NCBI GenBank assembly: GCA_015478775.1
Contig: JADMKP010000010.1
Location: 1 to 64,000 of the forward strand
Direction: 5' to 3'
Source of the DNA: Fermentimonas sp.
GTDB lineage: Bacteria > Bacteroidota > Bacteroidia > Bacteroidales > Dysgonomonadaceae
Length of the DNA: 64,000 nucleotides
The stretch's first letter is position 1. Every line of letters begins with the position of its first letter. Of the stretch, positions 35,243 to 46,140 are shown one piece after another. Under the pieces are notes generated by a model that saw only the letters and a program-made list of their open reading frames with translations, ran no database searches and was not told the DNA's origin. A program made the position numbers and the translations under genes.

Positions 35243-35914
35243 ATGATTCAGGAACAGATAGTTAATTATTCAAATGTACAGCTCAACAGAGAGGAAAATA
35301 TAATACTTCGTAATGTTAATCTTGCAGTAAATAGAGGCGATTTTCTTTATATTATAGGCAAAGTAGGTACAGGTAAAAGTACACTAATGAAAAGTATGTA
35401 TGCCGAATTACCAATAGAATCGGGAAGTGCAAGGGTGTTCGACTACGAATTAGCTTCTATTAAAAGTAAACTAGTCCCTTTTTTACGCCGAAAAATTGGA
35501 ATTGTATTTCAAGATTTCCAACTTCTTATCGATCGCACAGTAGAGAAGAATTTAGAATTTGTCCTACGAGCTACTGGCTGGAAGAATAAACGTGAGATAA
35601 AAGATCGTATAAACGAAGTTTTATTACAAGTAGATATGCAAAATAAAACTTACAAAATGCCACACGAGCTTTCAGGTGGTGAGCAACAACGCATTGTAAT
35701 TGCACGAGCCCTCCTAAATTCTCCAGCGTTAATTCTTGCCGATGAACCAACCGGAAACCTAGATCCTGAAACAGGAAGTCAAATCGTTTCATTATTGCAG
35801 GAAATATCTAAAAGAGGTACTGCTGTTATAATGTCAACTCACAATTACTCTATAGTTCAGGCGTTCCCAGGAAAAATTATGCGTTGTGAAAACATGGAAC
35901 TTATTTCGATGTAA
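35243..35914 (+). CDS. ftsE: FtsE-like cell-division ABC ATPase
   Basis: A 223-residue ABC ATPase. Walker [10 protein letters not shown] is at 39-47, the Q-loop is in [15 protein letters not shown], the signature LSGGEQQR at ~138-145, Walker [10 protein letters not shown] follows, and the H-loop is in MSTHNYS. It resembles FtsE, which with FtsX links septal peptidoglycan hydrolysis to the divisome. No ftsX gene lies next to it in the window; in several Bacteroidetes the two are apart, so this is expected but not proven. LolD-type and other small transport ATPases are alternatives. Confidence 0.8.
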   Translation: MIQEQIVNYSNVQLNREENIILRNVNLAVNRGDFLYIIGKVGTGKSTLMKSMYAELPIESGSARVFDYELASIKSKLVPFLRRKIGIVFQDFQLLIDRTVEKNLEFVLRATGWKNKREIKDRINEVLLQVDMQNKTYKMPHELSGGEQQRIVIARALLNSPALILADEPTGNLDPETGSQIVSLLQEISKRGTAVIMSTHNYSIVQAFPGKIMRCENMELISM

Positions 35915-35963
35915 ATTCTCATATGATCTACGGATTGACATATTTTATTACTCAATGTTCTAA

Positions 35964-37634
<1,671 letters not shown>

Positions 37635-37647
37635 TCCCAATTATTTA

Positions 37648-39600
37648 ATGGATAAAAATACAGTTATTGGATTACTATTGATTACAGCAATAATCATAGG
37701 ATTCACTATTTACAACAGACCAAGTCAAGAACAGATTGCAGAACAACAGCGTTTGCGTGACTCAATTTCTCTTGCTGAAACCCAGCATACCGAAGTTTTA
37801 GATAAAGGCGAAATAACAAGCGATACCTCAAGCATAGCTCAAATAGAGCAGGGAGATAATATTTCAAATTTCTTTAGTGCAGGAAGTACGCAGAAAGGTG
37901 AAAATACAGATTCACTAAATACAGTGATACCTTCTACGCATGCCGAAGAATTAATTGTTTTAGAGAACGATAAGGTACGTCTCGTATTAAATACCAAAGG
38001 TGGCAGCATCCAGTCTGCACAATTAAAAGAGTATTTGCATTATTTAGGCGATAGTCTTTTTCTGTTTGAGAATCAAAAAGAAGCACGTTTTAATTTAGAG
38101 CTATTCAATAGAAATAGCGTGAGATTATCAACTGAAGAAGAGTATTTCACTCCCATAAGAAGTGCTAATGACAATTCTATAATAATGAGGCTTCAGCAAT
38201 CTGCTGATCAATATATAGATTTTGTTTACACATTACCCGAAAATGAATATATGATGGATTTTGATATCAGGGTAGTGGGAATGAGAAATGGGCTACATCC
38301 CGAAAGTCTTACTAATTTCAGACTAAACTGGGAACAAAAAATAAGACAGCAAGAAAAAGGCAGAGCTTTTGAAAATCGCTATTCACGCATTCATTATAAG
38401 TATGATAAACAAGATGTAAATAGACTTAGTGAATCAAAGAATGACAAGAAAGAACTTTCAGATCCAATTAAGTGGATTGCTTTCAAAGATCAATATTTCT
38501 CTGTAGTAATAATTGGTGAAAAACCATTCAACAATACTTTATTAACATCAGAGATTTTATCTGATGCAGATTATATCAAAGATTATAAAGCAGAAGTTTG
38601 GTCACCAGTTGAGGTAAGTCCCGAAGGTGATCTAATAAGTGCAGGATTTAAATATTATTTCGGCCCTGTGCATTACAACACTTTAAAAGCATATGATGAA
38701 GGCGTTAGCAATAGGTCAGATAAGCTAGAGCTCGAAGAAATTGTTCACCTCGGCTATAAATGGTTAAGTTGGGTGAATAAGTGGTTTGTAATTCCAATTT
38801 TCAACTTCTTCCTCACCTTAAATTGGAGTATGGGGTTAATAATATTGATTTTAACTCTTATGGTAAAAATCATAATATCTCCATTAACCTATAAGTCATA
38901 CATGTCATCTGCCAAGATGCGCGTATTGCGCCCTCAGATTCAGGATATAGAGAAAAAGTTCCCTGGAAAAGAACAAGATATGATGATGAAGAGGCAGCAG
39001 GCTACCATGGAACTATATAATAAGGCAGGGGTAAGTCCAATGAGTGGCTGTTTACCAATGGTTATACAAATGCCTGTCTTATTAGCTCTGTTTTTCTTTT
39101 TCCCATCTGCTATAGAATTACGTCAACAGAGTTTTTTATGGGCCGATGACCTTTCTACTTTCGATTCAGTGATACAATGGAGTGGAAATATTCCTCTGAT
39201 TACAAAATTTATTGGAAACCATATAAGCATCTTCTGTCTACTAATGACAGTAACTAATGTTATATATGCTAAATATAATATGGCATCAATGGATACCGGA
39301 CAGCAAACAATGCCTGGAATGAAAAGTATGCCTGTAATTATGAGTGTTTTCATGTTTTTCTTCCTAAATTCATACCCTTCAGGACTCAACTACTATTATT
39401 TCCTTTCAACACTAATTACTATCATTATTACAACGATAATGAAGAAAGTGATTGATGAAGATAAGATATTAATTCAGCTTGAAGCTAACAAGAAAAAACC
39501 TAGAAAAAAGAAATCAGGTTTTATGGCACGATTAGAGGAAGCGCAAAAACTACAAGAAAAGCAAGCACGTGAGCAAGCAAAGAAGAACTCGAAAAGATAA
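37648..39600 (+). CDS. yidC: Membrane protein insertase YidC
   Basis: A 650-residue inner-membrane insertase. It has an N-terminal transmembrane helix (5-22), a large periplasmic domain (~60-360) and a conserved C-terminal five-helix core with LNWSMGLIILILTLMVKIIISPLTYKSYMSS and SGCLPMVIQMPVLLALFFFFPSAIELRQQSFLWADDLS. The tail is basic (KKKPRKKKSGFMARLEEAQK), suitable for ribosome contact. It inserts proteins from the Sec translocon or alone. The position beside pyrG is common in Bacteroidetes. Confidence 0.96.
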   Translation: MDKNTVIGLLLITAIIIGFTIYNRPSQEQIAEQQRLRDSISLAETQHTEVLDKGEITSDTSSIAQIEQGDNISNFFSAGSTQKGENTDSLNTVIPSTHAEELIVLENDKVRLVLNTKGGSIQSAQLKEYLHYLGDSLFLFENQKEARFNLELFNRNSVRLSTEEEYFTPIRSANDNSIIMRLQQSADQYIDFVYTLPENEYMMDFDIRVVGMRNGLHPESLTNFRLNWEQKIRQQEKGRAFENRYSRIHYKYDKQDVNRLSESKNDKKELSDPIKWIAFKDQYFSVVIIGEKPFNNTLLTSEILSDADYIKDYKAEVWSPVEVSPEGDLISAGFKYYFGPVHYNTLKAYDEGVSNRSDKLELEEIVHLGYKWLSWVNKWFVIPIFNFFLTLNWSMGLIILILTLMVKIIISPLTYKSYMSSAKMRVLRPQIQDIEKKFPGKEQDMMMKRQQATMELYNKAGVSPMSGCLPMVIQMPVLLALFFFFPSAIELRQQSFLWADDLSTFDSVIQWSGNIPLITKFIGNHISIFCLLMTVTNVIYAKYNMASMDTGQQTMPGMKSMPVIMSVFMFFFLNSYPSGLNYYYFLSTLITIIITTIMKKVIDEDKILIQLEANKKKPRKKKSGFMARLEEAQKLQEKQAREQAKKNSKR

Positions 39601-39682
39601 TAGTATAACCGTTTGAGATCTGTTTGTGAACATAATATTTGATTAATTGTTTTATGAATATACATCTAAAAATTGTTTTGTT

Positions 39683-40006
39683 ATGAGCGATGAAAAGAAA
39701 GTACTAGAGTACGACGAAGATGATTCCCTGAAGTTTATACAGCAATATCTTCCAGAAGAAATGCAAGACGAATTCACAGATGACGATATTAACTATATCG
39801 TCGATTTGGTTTATGAATTCTATGAAGAAAAGGGATTCCTCGATGAAAGTGATGATTCAGAAATCGAAATTGATGAAGAAGAATTGCTTGAGTACATCTT
39901 CGAGAATGCACGTGAGGACGCTATTAGAGATTATACCGACGAACAAATTGAGGCAATTGTAGCAGGGGAATTAGCTTATTGCGATACACTTAACTTGTTC
40001 GATTAA
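39683..40006 (+). CDS. Small acidic protein of unknown function
   Basis: A 107-residue, strongly acidic protein with many Asp and Glu and almost no basic residues after the first few. No motif or domain is recognised. Internal segments such as SDDSEIEIDEEELLEYIFENAREDAIRDYTDEQIEAIVAGE look helical. The frame is open to 39647, but ATG 39683 begins MSDEKKVLEYDED and fits the acidic composition better. It lies 82 bases after yidC on the same strand. The real protein status is supported by clean composition and its place in a row of genes, but the function cannot be named. Confidence 0.7.
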   Translation: MSDEKKVLEYDEDDSLKFIQQYLPEEMQDEFTDDDINYIVDLVYEFYEEKGFLDESDDSEIEIDEEELLEYIFENAREDAIRDYTDEQIEAIVAGELAYCDTLNLFD

Positions 40007-40075
40007 AACAAAACTATTATAAAGTATTTTATAACCAAAATTTTATAAGTATTATTCATTAAATTAAAATTAACT

Positions 40076-40756
40076 ATGAAACAATTTTCTAAATTATTAG
40101 CGATAGCGGTGTTGGCCATATCACTTATTTTTTCAAGTTGCGGTGCCAACCGTACAGTTAAAGGTGGAGCTTTAGGTGCCGGATCGGGTGCAGCCGTAGG
40201 AGCTGGTGTCGGAGCAATTGCAGGCGGAGGAAGAGGAGCTGCTGTAGGTGCAGGTATCGGTGCAATCCTAGGAGGTGCAGCCGGAGCAATTATTGGTAAT
40301 AGAATGGATAAGCAGGCTGCCGAGCTTGAACAGATTGAAGGAGCGCAAGTAGAAAAAGTAAACGAAGGAGAAGCTATAAAGGTTACATTTGAATCAGGTA
40401 TTCTCTTTGCTACTAATTCTAGTACTTTAAACACTGCTTCACGTTCTTCATTAGATAAGTTTGCTACTTCACTTCAAAACAACCCCGACACAGATGTAGA
40501 GATTTATGGTCATACAGATAGCTCAGGAAGTGATGCTATAAATAACCCACTTTCAGAACGCCGTGCCGAGTCTGTTTATAACTATTTAAGCTCAAAAGGA
40601 GTTTCAGGTCTACGTATGTCATATGAAGGTTTCGGATCAAAACAACCAGTTGCCGATAACAGTACAGTTGCAGGTAGATCAGAAAATCGTAGAGTAGAAG
40701 TTTATATTTTGCCTAACGCAAAAATGATTGAAGAGGCAAAAGAACAATCTAACTAA
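40076..40756 (+). CDS. OmpA-family lipoprotein with glycine-zipper region
   Basis: A 226-residue exported protein. The lipobox FSSCGAN gives cysteine 22. A glycine-zipper segment (~29-75: KGGALGAGSGAAVGAGVGAIAGG) may insert in membrane. The C-terminal OmpA domain (~110-218) has the peptidoglycan-binding pattern IYGHTDSSGSDAINNPLSERRAESVYNYL and the terminal GRSENRRVEVYI. It is thus an outer-membrane-anchored, wall-binding protein of the Pal/YiaD type. It may be a structural link between membrane and wall. A strong terminator follows at 40791. Confidence 0.92.
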   Translation: MKQFSKLLAIAVLAISLIFSSCGANRTVKGGALGAGSGAAVGAGVGAIAGGGRGAAVGAGIGAILGGAAGAIIGNRMDKQAAELEQIEGAQVEKVNEGEAIKVTFESGILFATNSSTLNTASRSSLDKFATSLQNNPDTDVEIYGHTDSSGSDAINNPLSERRAESVYNYLSSKGVSGLRMSYEGFGSKQPVADNSTVAGRSENRRVEVYILPNAKMIEEAKEQSN

Positions 40757-40790
40757 TTCTAAATTAGATTAACTAATAAATATTGAAAAT

Positions 40791-40828
40791 AAAAGTTGCG
40801 TTGCCTCATTATGGGAACGCAACTTTTT
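40791..40828 (+). terminator. Rho-independent terminator after the OmpA-like gene
   Basis: A perfect 12-bp stem (40791-40802 with 40816-40827) with a 13-base loop runs into a five-T tract. It lies 35 bases after the OmpA-like stop and inside the open frame upstream of the fRMsr gene, which argues for the later ATG as the fRMsr start. Confidence 0.8.
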
Positions 40829-40855
40829 GCATTAAATATAACTAAATATCTAAAA

Positions 40856-41326
40856 ATGGCAGAAGATCTTTATATACCAACAGATGTTTCAAAAGAAGAA
40901 GTTTACAGGTCACTTTATCCACAATTAGAAGCATTATTAATTAGCGAGACTGACCAAATAGCTAATATGGCAAATATAGCTTCTGCACTAAAGGAGGCAT
41001 TAGGCTTCTTTTGGGTTGGGTTTTATAGAGTTGTTGGTGAGCGACTGGTGTTAGGTCCTTTTCAAGGACCAATTGCATGTACTTCAATAGTTTTAGGTAG
41101 AGGTGTTTGTGGAAGTGCCTGGAAGCAAGCTAAAACAATTATTGTGCCCGATGTAGATAAATTTCCAGGACATATAGCTTGTAGTTCTCAATCCCGTTCA
41201 GAGATTGTAGTTCCTGTAAAACACAAAAATACCGTAGTTGCAGTTCTTGACGTAGATAGCAACCAGCTTAATTCATTCGATGAAACCGATTTATATTGGT
41301 TAGAAAAGATATGCGAATTATTATGA
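40856..41326 (+). CDS. msrC: Free methionine-(R)-sulfoxide reductase (GAF domain)
   Basis: A 156-residue GAF-domain enzyme that reduces free methionine-R-sulfoxide. The three key cysteines are in place: C75 (IACTSIVL), C85 (GRGVCGSAW) and C109 (HIACSSQSRSEIVVP). The last motif is the strict mark of fRMsr compared with other GAF proteins. The frame extends to a TTG at 40796, but the extension is occupied by a terminator hairpin, so the ATG at 40856 is preferred. It overlaps by 6 bases, tail to tail, with the UpxY-like gene. It complements the MsrBA fusion, which acts on bound methionine. Confidence 0.93.
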   Translation: MAEDLYIPTDVSKEEVYRSLYPQLEALLISETDQIANMANIASALKEALGFFWVGFYRVVGERLVLGPFQGPIACTSIVLGRGVCGSAWKQAKTIIVPDVDKFPGHIACSSQSRSEIVVPVKHKNTVVAVLDVDSNQLNSFDETDLYWLEKICELL

Positions 41327-41827
41327 ATTAATTTTCTCAACCGACGATGCATTTAATTCAACCACAGCACAACCCAACTGTTCAATTCTAATCGCAATCT
41401 TGTATTTTCCATCAATATTAACCATTTCGCCTTCTAATCCTGTGAGGGAGCCTTTTATAACTCTTACTTTCTCACCAGGTTGAAGATTGTTGGAGCTAAA
41501 GTCAACCTGATTATCTGTTTTGTCTAGCATAAACTTAAAGCTGTTCATTTGAAAAGCAGGTATCTCAGAGGGTTGATGCTCACCCCTTAAAACAAGATAT
41601 CTTATAATTGAAGGTAATCTAATAACTCTTTGTTGCTCTTCAGTATCAACATTAACAAATATCATCATAGGTATAAGCACCCTTTCAACCTTTTTCTTCC
41701 TATCACTCCATTGTCTAATTTCTGTTTGCACTGGTAGAAAATTGTCTATATTTAAAGAGGTAAGATGATCTCTAACCTTTTTTTCATGATGCATTTTTAC
41801 GTATGCGGCAAGCCACCTTTTATTCAT
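41321..41827 (-). CDS. NusG-like transcription antiterminator, UpxY type
   Basis: A 168-residue protein of the specialised NusG paralogue group. The NGN domain (~3-100) begins with RWLAAYVKMHHEKKVRDHLT and contains LPSIIRYLVLRGEHQPSEIP, which is typical of Bacteroides UpxY. A KOW domain (~115-150) has LQPGEKVRVIKGSLTGLEGEMVNIDG. In Bacteroides UpxY proteins are encoded at the start of capsule operons and allow transcription through the 5' leader. No polysaccharide locus follows here, so it is isolated. A TATTTTTG box on the minus strand (41884-41891) is a possible promoter. Confidence 0.88.
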   Translation of the reverse strand: MNKRWLAAYVKMHHEKKVRDHLTSLNIDNFLPVQTEIRQWSDRKKKVERVLIPMMIFVNVDTEEQQRVIRLPSIIRYLVLRGEHQPSEIPAFQMNSFKFMLDKTDNQVDFSSNNLQPGEKVRVIKGSLTGLEGEMVNIDGKYKIAIRIEQLGCAVVELNASSVEKINS

Positions 41828-41981
41828 AATCTTTCCATATTCTAATAGAATTCAGATTAAATATACTAGTTTTATTTCAGAAGCAAAAATACAAAAAAAT
41901 CTTTAGCTATGTTTTAAACATATTTGCATATAATTTAAATCGTACAAATTTAATTGAACAAATAAAATCAGTTTTTTTATG

Positions 41982-41989
41982 TAAGTTTG
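41982..41989 (+). promoter_or_regulatory. Probable -7 box of the GH10-like gene
   Basis: TAAGTTTG matches TAnnTTTG 48 bases upstream of the ATG. The nearest TTG (41954-41956) is 25 bases away, too far for the ideal spacing. Confidence 0.4.
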
Positions 41990-42036
41990 TACATAGAAAT
42001 TATTCAGAAGTTTATATCAATTATATAAAAATATTA

Positions 42037-43491
42037 ATGAACAAAATATCTATTTTGCTCATACTGTTGTTTTGTAGTTTTATAAGTGCCTTTTCAAATG
42101 AACCTCCAGCTACAGAGATCAGAGCAGTTTGGTTAACAACTAACTACGGATTAGATTGGCCCCGCAACAGATCTAGTCAGGAATTTCAGAAAAGAGAGTT
42201 AATTACAATTTTAGACAGTCTCAAAAAACATAACTTCAATACAGTTCTGTTTCAAGTAAGAGCTCGGGGTGAAGTTTTCTATATCTCAGACATAGAGCCG
42301 CTTTCTTCAATTATAGTCTCTAGTGGTTATGGCAATGATAGGTTCGATCCTCTTACCTTTGCAATAGAAGAGTCTCATAAGCGTGGGTTAGAGTGTCATG
42401 CTTGGCTGGTTACCTATCCTTTGGGAGCAGATAAACATGTAAGAAGTTTAGGCTCAAAATCAATAACAAAGAAAGATCCAACAATCACTAAAAAGTTTAA
42501 AGGAGAGTGGTTTCTCGATCCGGGTAATCCACGCACAGATGATTATTTGCTTACCATTGTCAAAGAAATTGTTACTAAATATGATGTTGACGGCATACAT
42601 ATGGACTATATCAGATATCCCGATAATAGGGGTCAGTTTCCAGATGATGGCTTATATAGAACACATGGCAAAGGTAAATCCAAAAGCGATTGGAGAAGAG
42701 ACAATATAACTAGGTTTGTAGGCAAATTATATAAAACAGTAAAAGAGATAAAACCTTGGGTTCAGGTAAGTAGTGCCCCTCTAGGTAGATATCGCACACT
42801 TAACGAAAGAGGTAGGGGATGGACTGCACATGAGACCGTATTTCAAGATGCAGGTAAATGGATGGAATTGGGCATTCACGACGCTCTTTACCCCATGATG
42901 TATTATAAAGATGAACTTTTTTACCCATATCTCGATGATTGGATGGTTAATAGTAATAATAGAATATTAGTGCCCGGGCTCGGTGCTTATCAAATGATAG
43001 AATTAAAATGGTTGCTTAAAGACATAACCGACCAAATCGATTACTCCAGAGAAAATAATACACATGGACAAGCCTATTTCAGAGCAGAAAATGTGCTTTC
43101 AAATACTAAAGGAGTTTTAAATAGCCTGATAAAATATTATCAGCATCCAGCCAAATTGCCTCCAATGGCGTGGTTGTCCGACAGTATCCCCGACAAACCG
43201 CACAGTATAAGTGCCGAAAGAAATGAAGATGGGTTATTTGAGTTAAGGTGGGATAGTAATAATAAAGACAGTAGGATAACATATAATGTCTATCGCAGTG
43301 AAACGGACGATTTCAGTAAAGATAACGCTCATTATATTATAGCAACCGGATTAAAAGAACCATATTATAGTTATTATGCAGTAAACAACGATTTGGCCTA
43401 TTTCTATTATATAACAGTATCAGACTCATATCATAACGAAAGCGATGTTAGTAGTCCTGCTTTCTTTTATCATTCCGAAACTGTCAAATAA
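42037..43491 (+). CDS. Family 10-like glycosyl hydrolase (GHL10/DUF187), secreted
   Basis: A 484-residue exported protein with a signal peptide (~1-20, SFISAFSNE). The GHL10 (DUF187, YngK) domain covers ~27-340 with EIRAVWLTTNYGLDWPRNRSSQ, FQVRARGEVFYIS, ECHAWLVTYPLG, VDGIHMDYIRYPD and YPMMYYKDELFYPYL. The DGIHMDYIRYP segment is the likely active-site region. The C-terminal ~395-480 part resembles a fibronectin type III-like domain. The substrate is unknown; some relatives act on wall or exopolysaccharide. It stands alone. Confidence 0.87.
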   Translation: MNKISILLILLFCSFISAFSNEPPATEIRAVWLTTNYGLDWPRNRSSQEFQKRELITILDSLKKHNFNTVLFQVRARGEVFYISDIEPLSSIIVSSGYGNDRFDPLTFAIEESHKRGLECHAWLVTYPLGADKHVRSLGSKSITKKDPTITKKFKGEWFLDPGNPRTDDYLLTIVKEIVTKYDVDGIHMDYIRYPDNRGQFPDDGLYRTHGKGKSKSDWRRDNITRFVGKLYKTVKEIKPWVQVSSAPLGRYRTLNERGRGWTAHETVFQDAGKWMELGIHDALYPMMYYKDELFYPYLDDWMVNSNNRILVPGLGAYQMIELKWLLKDITDQIDYSRENNTHGQAYFRAENVLSNTKGVLNSLIKYYQHPAKLPPMAWLSDSIPDKPHSISAERNEDGLFELRWDSNNKDSRITYNVYRSETDDFSKDNAHYIIATGLKEPYYSYYAVNNDLAYFYYITVSDSYHNESDVSSPAFFYHSETVK

Positions 43492-43598
43492 TAAAAATTA
43501 ATTAACTAAATTCCTGCTAAAGTAATAGTTAGGTGAATGAAATAATAAATGACAAGTAAATCTATTTAAAATCAGAAAAATAGAATAATTTTGTAATT

Positions 43599-44108
43599 AT
43601 GGAAGCTAATTTCAAATTAAGAGAACAAGTTAAAGAAGAGTTTACTGAGTATCTTACCCTTCATAAGCATCGAAAGACTCCCGAACGGTTCGCTATACTC
43701 GATCATATATATGCTTTCAAAGGTCATTTCGATATAGAAGATCTCTTTAATTTTATGACGGACAATGATTTTCCCGTTAGCAGAGCAACTCTTTATAACA
43801 CGATGGAGCTTTTATTAGATTGCAGATTAGTAATAAAGCATCAGTTTGGTGCAAATATTTCCAAATATGAAAGATCATATGGTAATGAAAACCACAATCA
43901 CATAATTTGTACGATGTGTGGAGATGTGCGTGAAATGAAAAATGATGAACTGCTTACTACAACTCAGCTTAAAAAAATAAGAAAATTTACTATCAATTAT
44001 TATAGTATGTATATCTATGGAATTTGTAGTAAATGTAGCCATGCAAAAAGGATGGAGTTAATGAGAATAGAGCGTCAGAATAAAAAAGAAAAATCAAAAA
44101 ATAAATAA
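43599..44108 (+). CDS. Fur-family metalloregulator
   Basis: A 169-residue zinc-containing repressor of the Fur superfamily. The winged helix is at ~17-90 (RKTPERFAILDHIY, DFPVSRATLYNTMELLLDC). Two cysteine pairs for the structural zinc site follow: HIICTMCGDV and GICSKCSHAKR. Which metal it senses (iron, zinc, manganese or peroxide) cannot be read. The C-terminus is strongly basic. A TAATTTTG box ends 5 bases before the ATG, so the mRNA might be nearly leaderless. purA follows 16 bases later, so the pair may be co-transcribed. Confidence 0.9.
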   Translation: MEANFKLREQVKEEFTEYLTLHKHRKTPERFAILDHIYAFKGHFDIEDLFNFMTDNDFPVSRATLYNTMELLLDCRLVIKHQFGANISKYERSYGNENHNHIICTMCGDVREMKNDELLTTTQLKKIRKFTINYYSMYIYGICSKCSHAKRMELMRIERQNKKEKSKNK

Positions 44109-44124
44109 TATAATAGTTTATCAA

Positions 44125-45384
44125 ATGAAAGTTGATGTGATTTTAGGACTCCAGTGGGGAGACGAAGGAAAAGGAAAAGTAGTTGATGTGCTTACACCAA
44201 ACTATGAAATTGTAGCTCGTTTTCAGGGCGGACCAAATGCAGGTCATACATTAGAGTTTGAAGGACAGAAATATGTTTTAAAATCTATTCCTTCAGGTAT
44301 TTTCCAAGAGGGAAAAATGAATATAATAGGAAATGGAGTAGTCATAGATCCTGCACTGTTTAAACAGGAGGTCGAAAAACTCGAGGAAACCGGCCATATC
44401 CTTACCAACCGCCTCTGTATATCTAAAAAGGCTCACCTTATATTACCCACGCACAGGCTTCTTGATGCAGCCTCAGAAACAGCTATGGGCGAAGAAAAAA
44501 TTGGTACTACAGGTAGAGGGATAGGACCTACATACACCGATAAAATTAGTCGCCACGGGTTAAGGGTAGGCGACTTGTTTCATAATTTCGAAGAGAAGTA
44601 CCAAAAAGCTGTAGATCGTCATAAAAATATACTCAACAAATATAGCATCCAGTATGATTTAGAAGCTCTTGAGAAAGAGTGGTTCGCGGGTGTCGAGAAA
44701 ATGAAGCAATACGAAGTTATCGATAGCGAGTATTATATCAATAAACATATTTCAAATGGCGGTTCAGTTTTGGCAGAAGGTGCACAAGGTTCATTACTGG
44801 ATATCGATTTCGGATCTTATCCATTTGTAACTTCTTCAAATACAATTTGCGCCGGTGCATGCACAGGGCTTGGAATTGCACCTCAGCAAATTGGTGACGT
44901 CTACGGTATCTTCAAAGCATACTGCACAAGGGTGGGTAGCGGACCTTTCCCAACTGAACTATTCGATAATGATGGCCAAAAATTACGCGACAATGGCAAT
45001 GAGTACGGATCAGTTACCGGAAGACCCCGTCGTTGTGGATGGATAGACTTAGTTGCATTGCGCTATACAATCATGTTAAATGGGGTAAACAACCTGGTAA
45101 TGATGAAAAGCGATGTGCTCGATAGTTTTGATACAATAAAAGTATGTGTGTCTTATACTGTCGATGGTGTAGAAACTGAGGACCTCCCTTATGATATATC
45201 AGAAAACATTATACCCAATTATATCGAGATTCCAGGATGGAAAACAGACATGACCGCAATGAGATCTGAAAATGAATTCCCAGAAGAATTTAATAATTAT
45301 ATCACATTCCTCGAAGAAGAGCTTGGAGTACCAATTTCAATTGTTTCAGTAGGACCCGATAGAGCTCAAACAATTATTAGATAA
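44125..45384 (+). CDS. purA: Adenylosuccinate synthase
   Basis: A 419-residue GTP-dependent enzyme that joins IMP and aspartate in AMP synthesis. The N-terminal P-loop-like LQWGDEGKGKVVD, the GPNAGHT active-site segment, the motif IGTTGRGIGPTY, and EGAQGSLLDIDFGSYPFVTSSN are all present, as is VGSGPFPTE and the C-terminal VSVGPDRAQTI. Length is normal. It is co-oriented with Fur (16-base gap) and followed by the metallopeptidase gene 66 bases downstream. Confidence 0.97.
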   Translation: MKVDVILGLQWGDEGKGKVVDVLTPNYEIVARFQGGPNAGHTLEFEGQKYVLKSIPSGIFQEGKMNIIGNGVVIDPALFKQEVEKLEETGHILTNRLCISKKAHLILPTHRLLDAASETAMGEEKIGTTGRGIGPTYTDKISRHGLRVGDLFHNFEEKYQKAVDRHKNILNKYSIQYDLEALEKEWFAGVEKMKQYEVIDSEYYINKHISNGGSVLAEGAQGSLLDIDFGSYPFVTSSNTICAGACTGLGIAPQQIGDVYGIFKAYCTRVGSGPFPTELFDNDGQKLRDNGNEYGSVTGRPRRCGWIDLVALRYTIMLNGVNNLVMMKSDVLDSFDTIKVCVSYTVDGVETEDLPYDISENIIPNYIEIPGWKTDMTAMRSENEFPEEFNNYITFLEEELGVPISIVSVGPDRAQTIIR

Positions 45385-45450
45385 CAACTAAGTGCTTTTT
45401 TGAACTTTTAAATGAGTGATTGCGTTAAATTATAACAGATAATTTTATTT

Positions 45451-46134
45451 ATGGCAACAATTTGGATTTTATTTATTGCAATAGCTATTGTAGGATGGCT
45501 TGTTCAAGCACGTCTTCAAAGCAAATTTAAGAAGTATTCAAGAATACCATTACGCAACGGTATGACCGGTAAAGAGGTAGCTGAGAAAATGCTGCAAGAA
45601 AACGGTATATACGATGTTCAGGTAATCTCAACCAGAGGGCAGCTTACAGATCACTATAATCCTCTAAAAAAAACTATTAATCTAAGCGAGCCTGTATATG
45701 GTTCTTATAGCGTTGCAGCAGCAGCAGTAGCAGCTCACGAAACCGGTCACGCACTTCAACATGCAAAAGGATACGGACCATTAAAAATGCGCTCAGCACT
45801 AGTGCCAATAGTATCTTCCACCTCAAAATGGGTAATGTGGGTTATATTGGCAGGAATACTTATGTTACAGTCGTTCCCAGGCCTACTATGGATTGGTATC
45901 GGTATGTTTGCACTAACAACCCTGTTTAGTTTTATTACATTACCGGTAGAGAAAAATGCCACCAATCGCGCTCTCAGATGGCTAAGCAGCGCAGGCATCA
46001 CCGATGTAAGTAATCATACACAGGCTGAGGATGCACTAAGATGGGCAGGATACACCTATGTAGTAGCAGCTTTAAGTTCACTGGCAACACTCCTTTATTA
46101 TGTAATGATAGCTATGAGTGGAAGCAGAAGATAA
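45451..46134 (+). CDS. Membrane-bound zinc metallopeptidase (YugP-like)
   Basis: A 227-residue membrane protein of the 'neutral zinc metallopeptidase' (YugP) family. The catalytic motif HETGH has H96, E97 and H100 and is followed by ALQHAKGYGPLKMRSALVP. N-terminal (~3-20) and three C-terminal helices (~125-160 and ~200-220) anchor it in the membrane. The segment NPLKKTINLSEPVYGSYSVAAAAVAAHE is well conserved. Its physiological target is unknown. The TIGR01777 gene begins 6 bases after the stop, so the two are one operon. Confidence 0.9.
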   Translation: MATIWILFIAIAIVGWLVQARLQSKFKKYSRIPLRNGMTGKEVAEKMLQENGIYDVQVISTRGQLTDHYNPLKKTINLSEPVYGSYSVAAAAVAAHETGHALQHAKGYGPLKMRSALVPIVSSTSKWVMWVILAGILMLQSFPGLLWIGIGMFALTTLFSFITLPVEKNATNRALRWLSSAGITDVSNHTQAEDALRWAGYTYVVAALSSLATLLYYVMIAMSGSRR

Positions 46135-46140
46135 ATAAAT

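Noticed and set aside
40003-40434. 143-codon minus-strand frame rich in alanine and proline
   Set aside because: It is the antisense of the glycine-zipper region of the OmpA-like gene.
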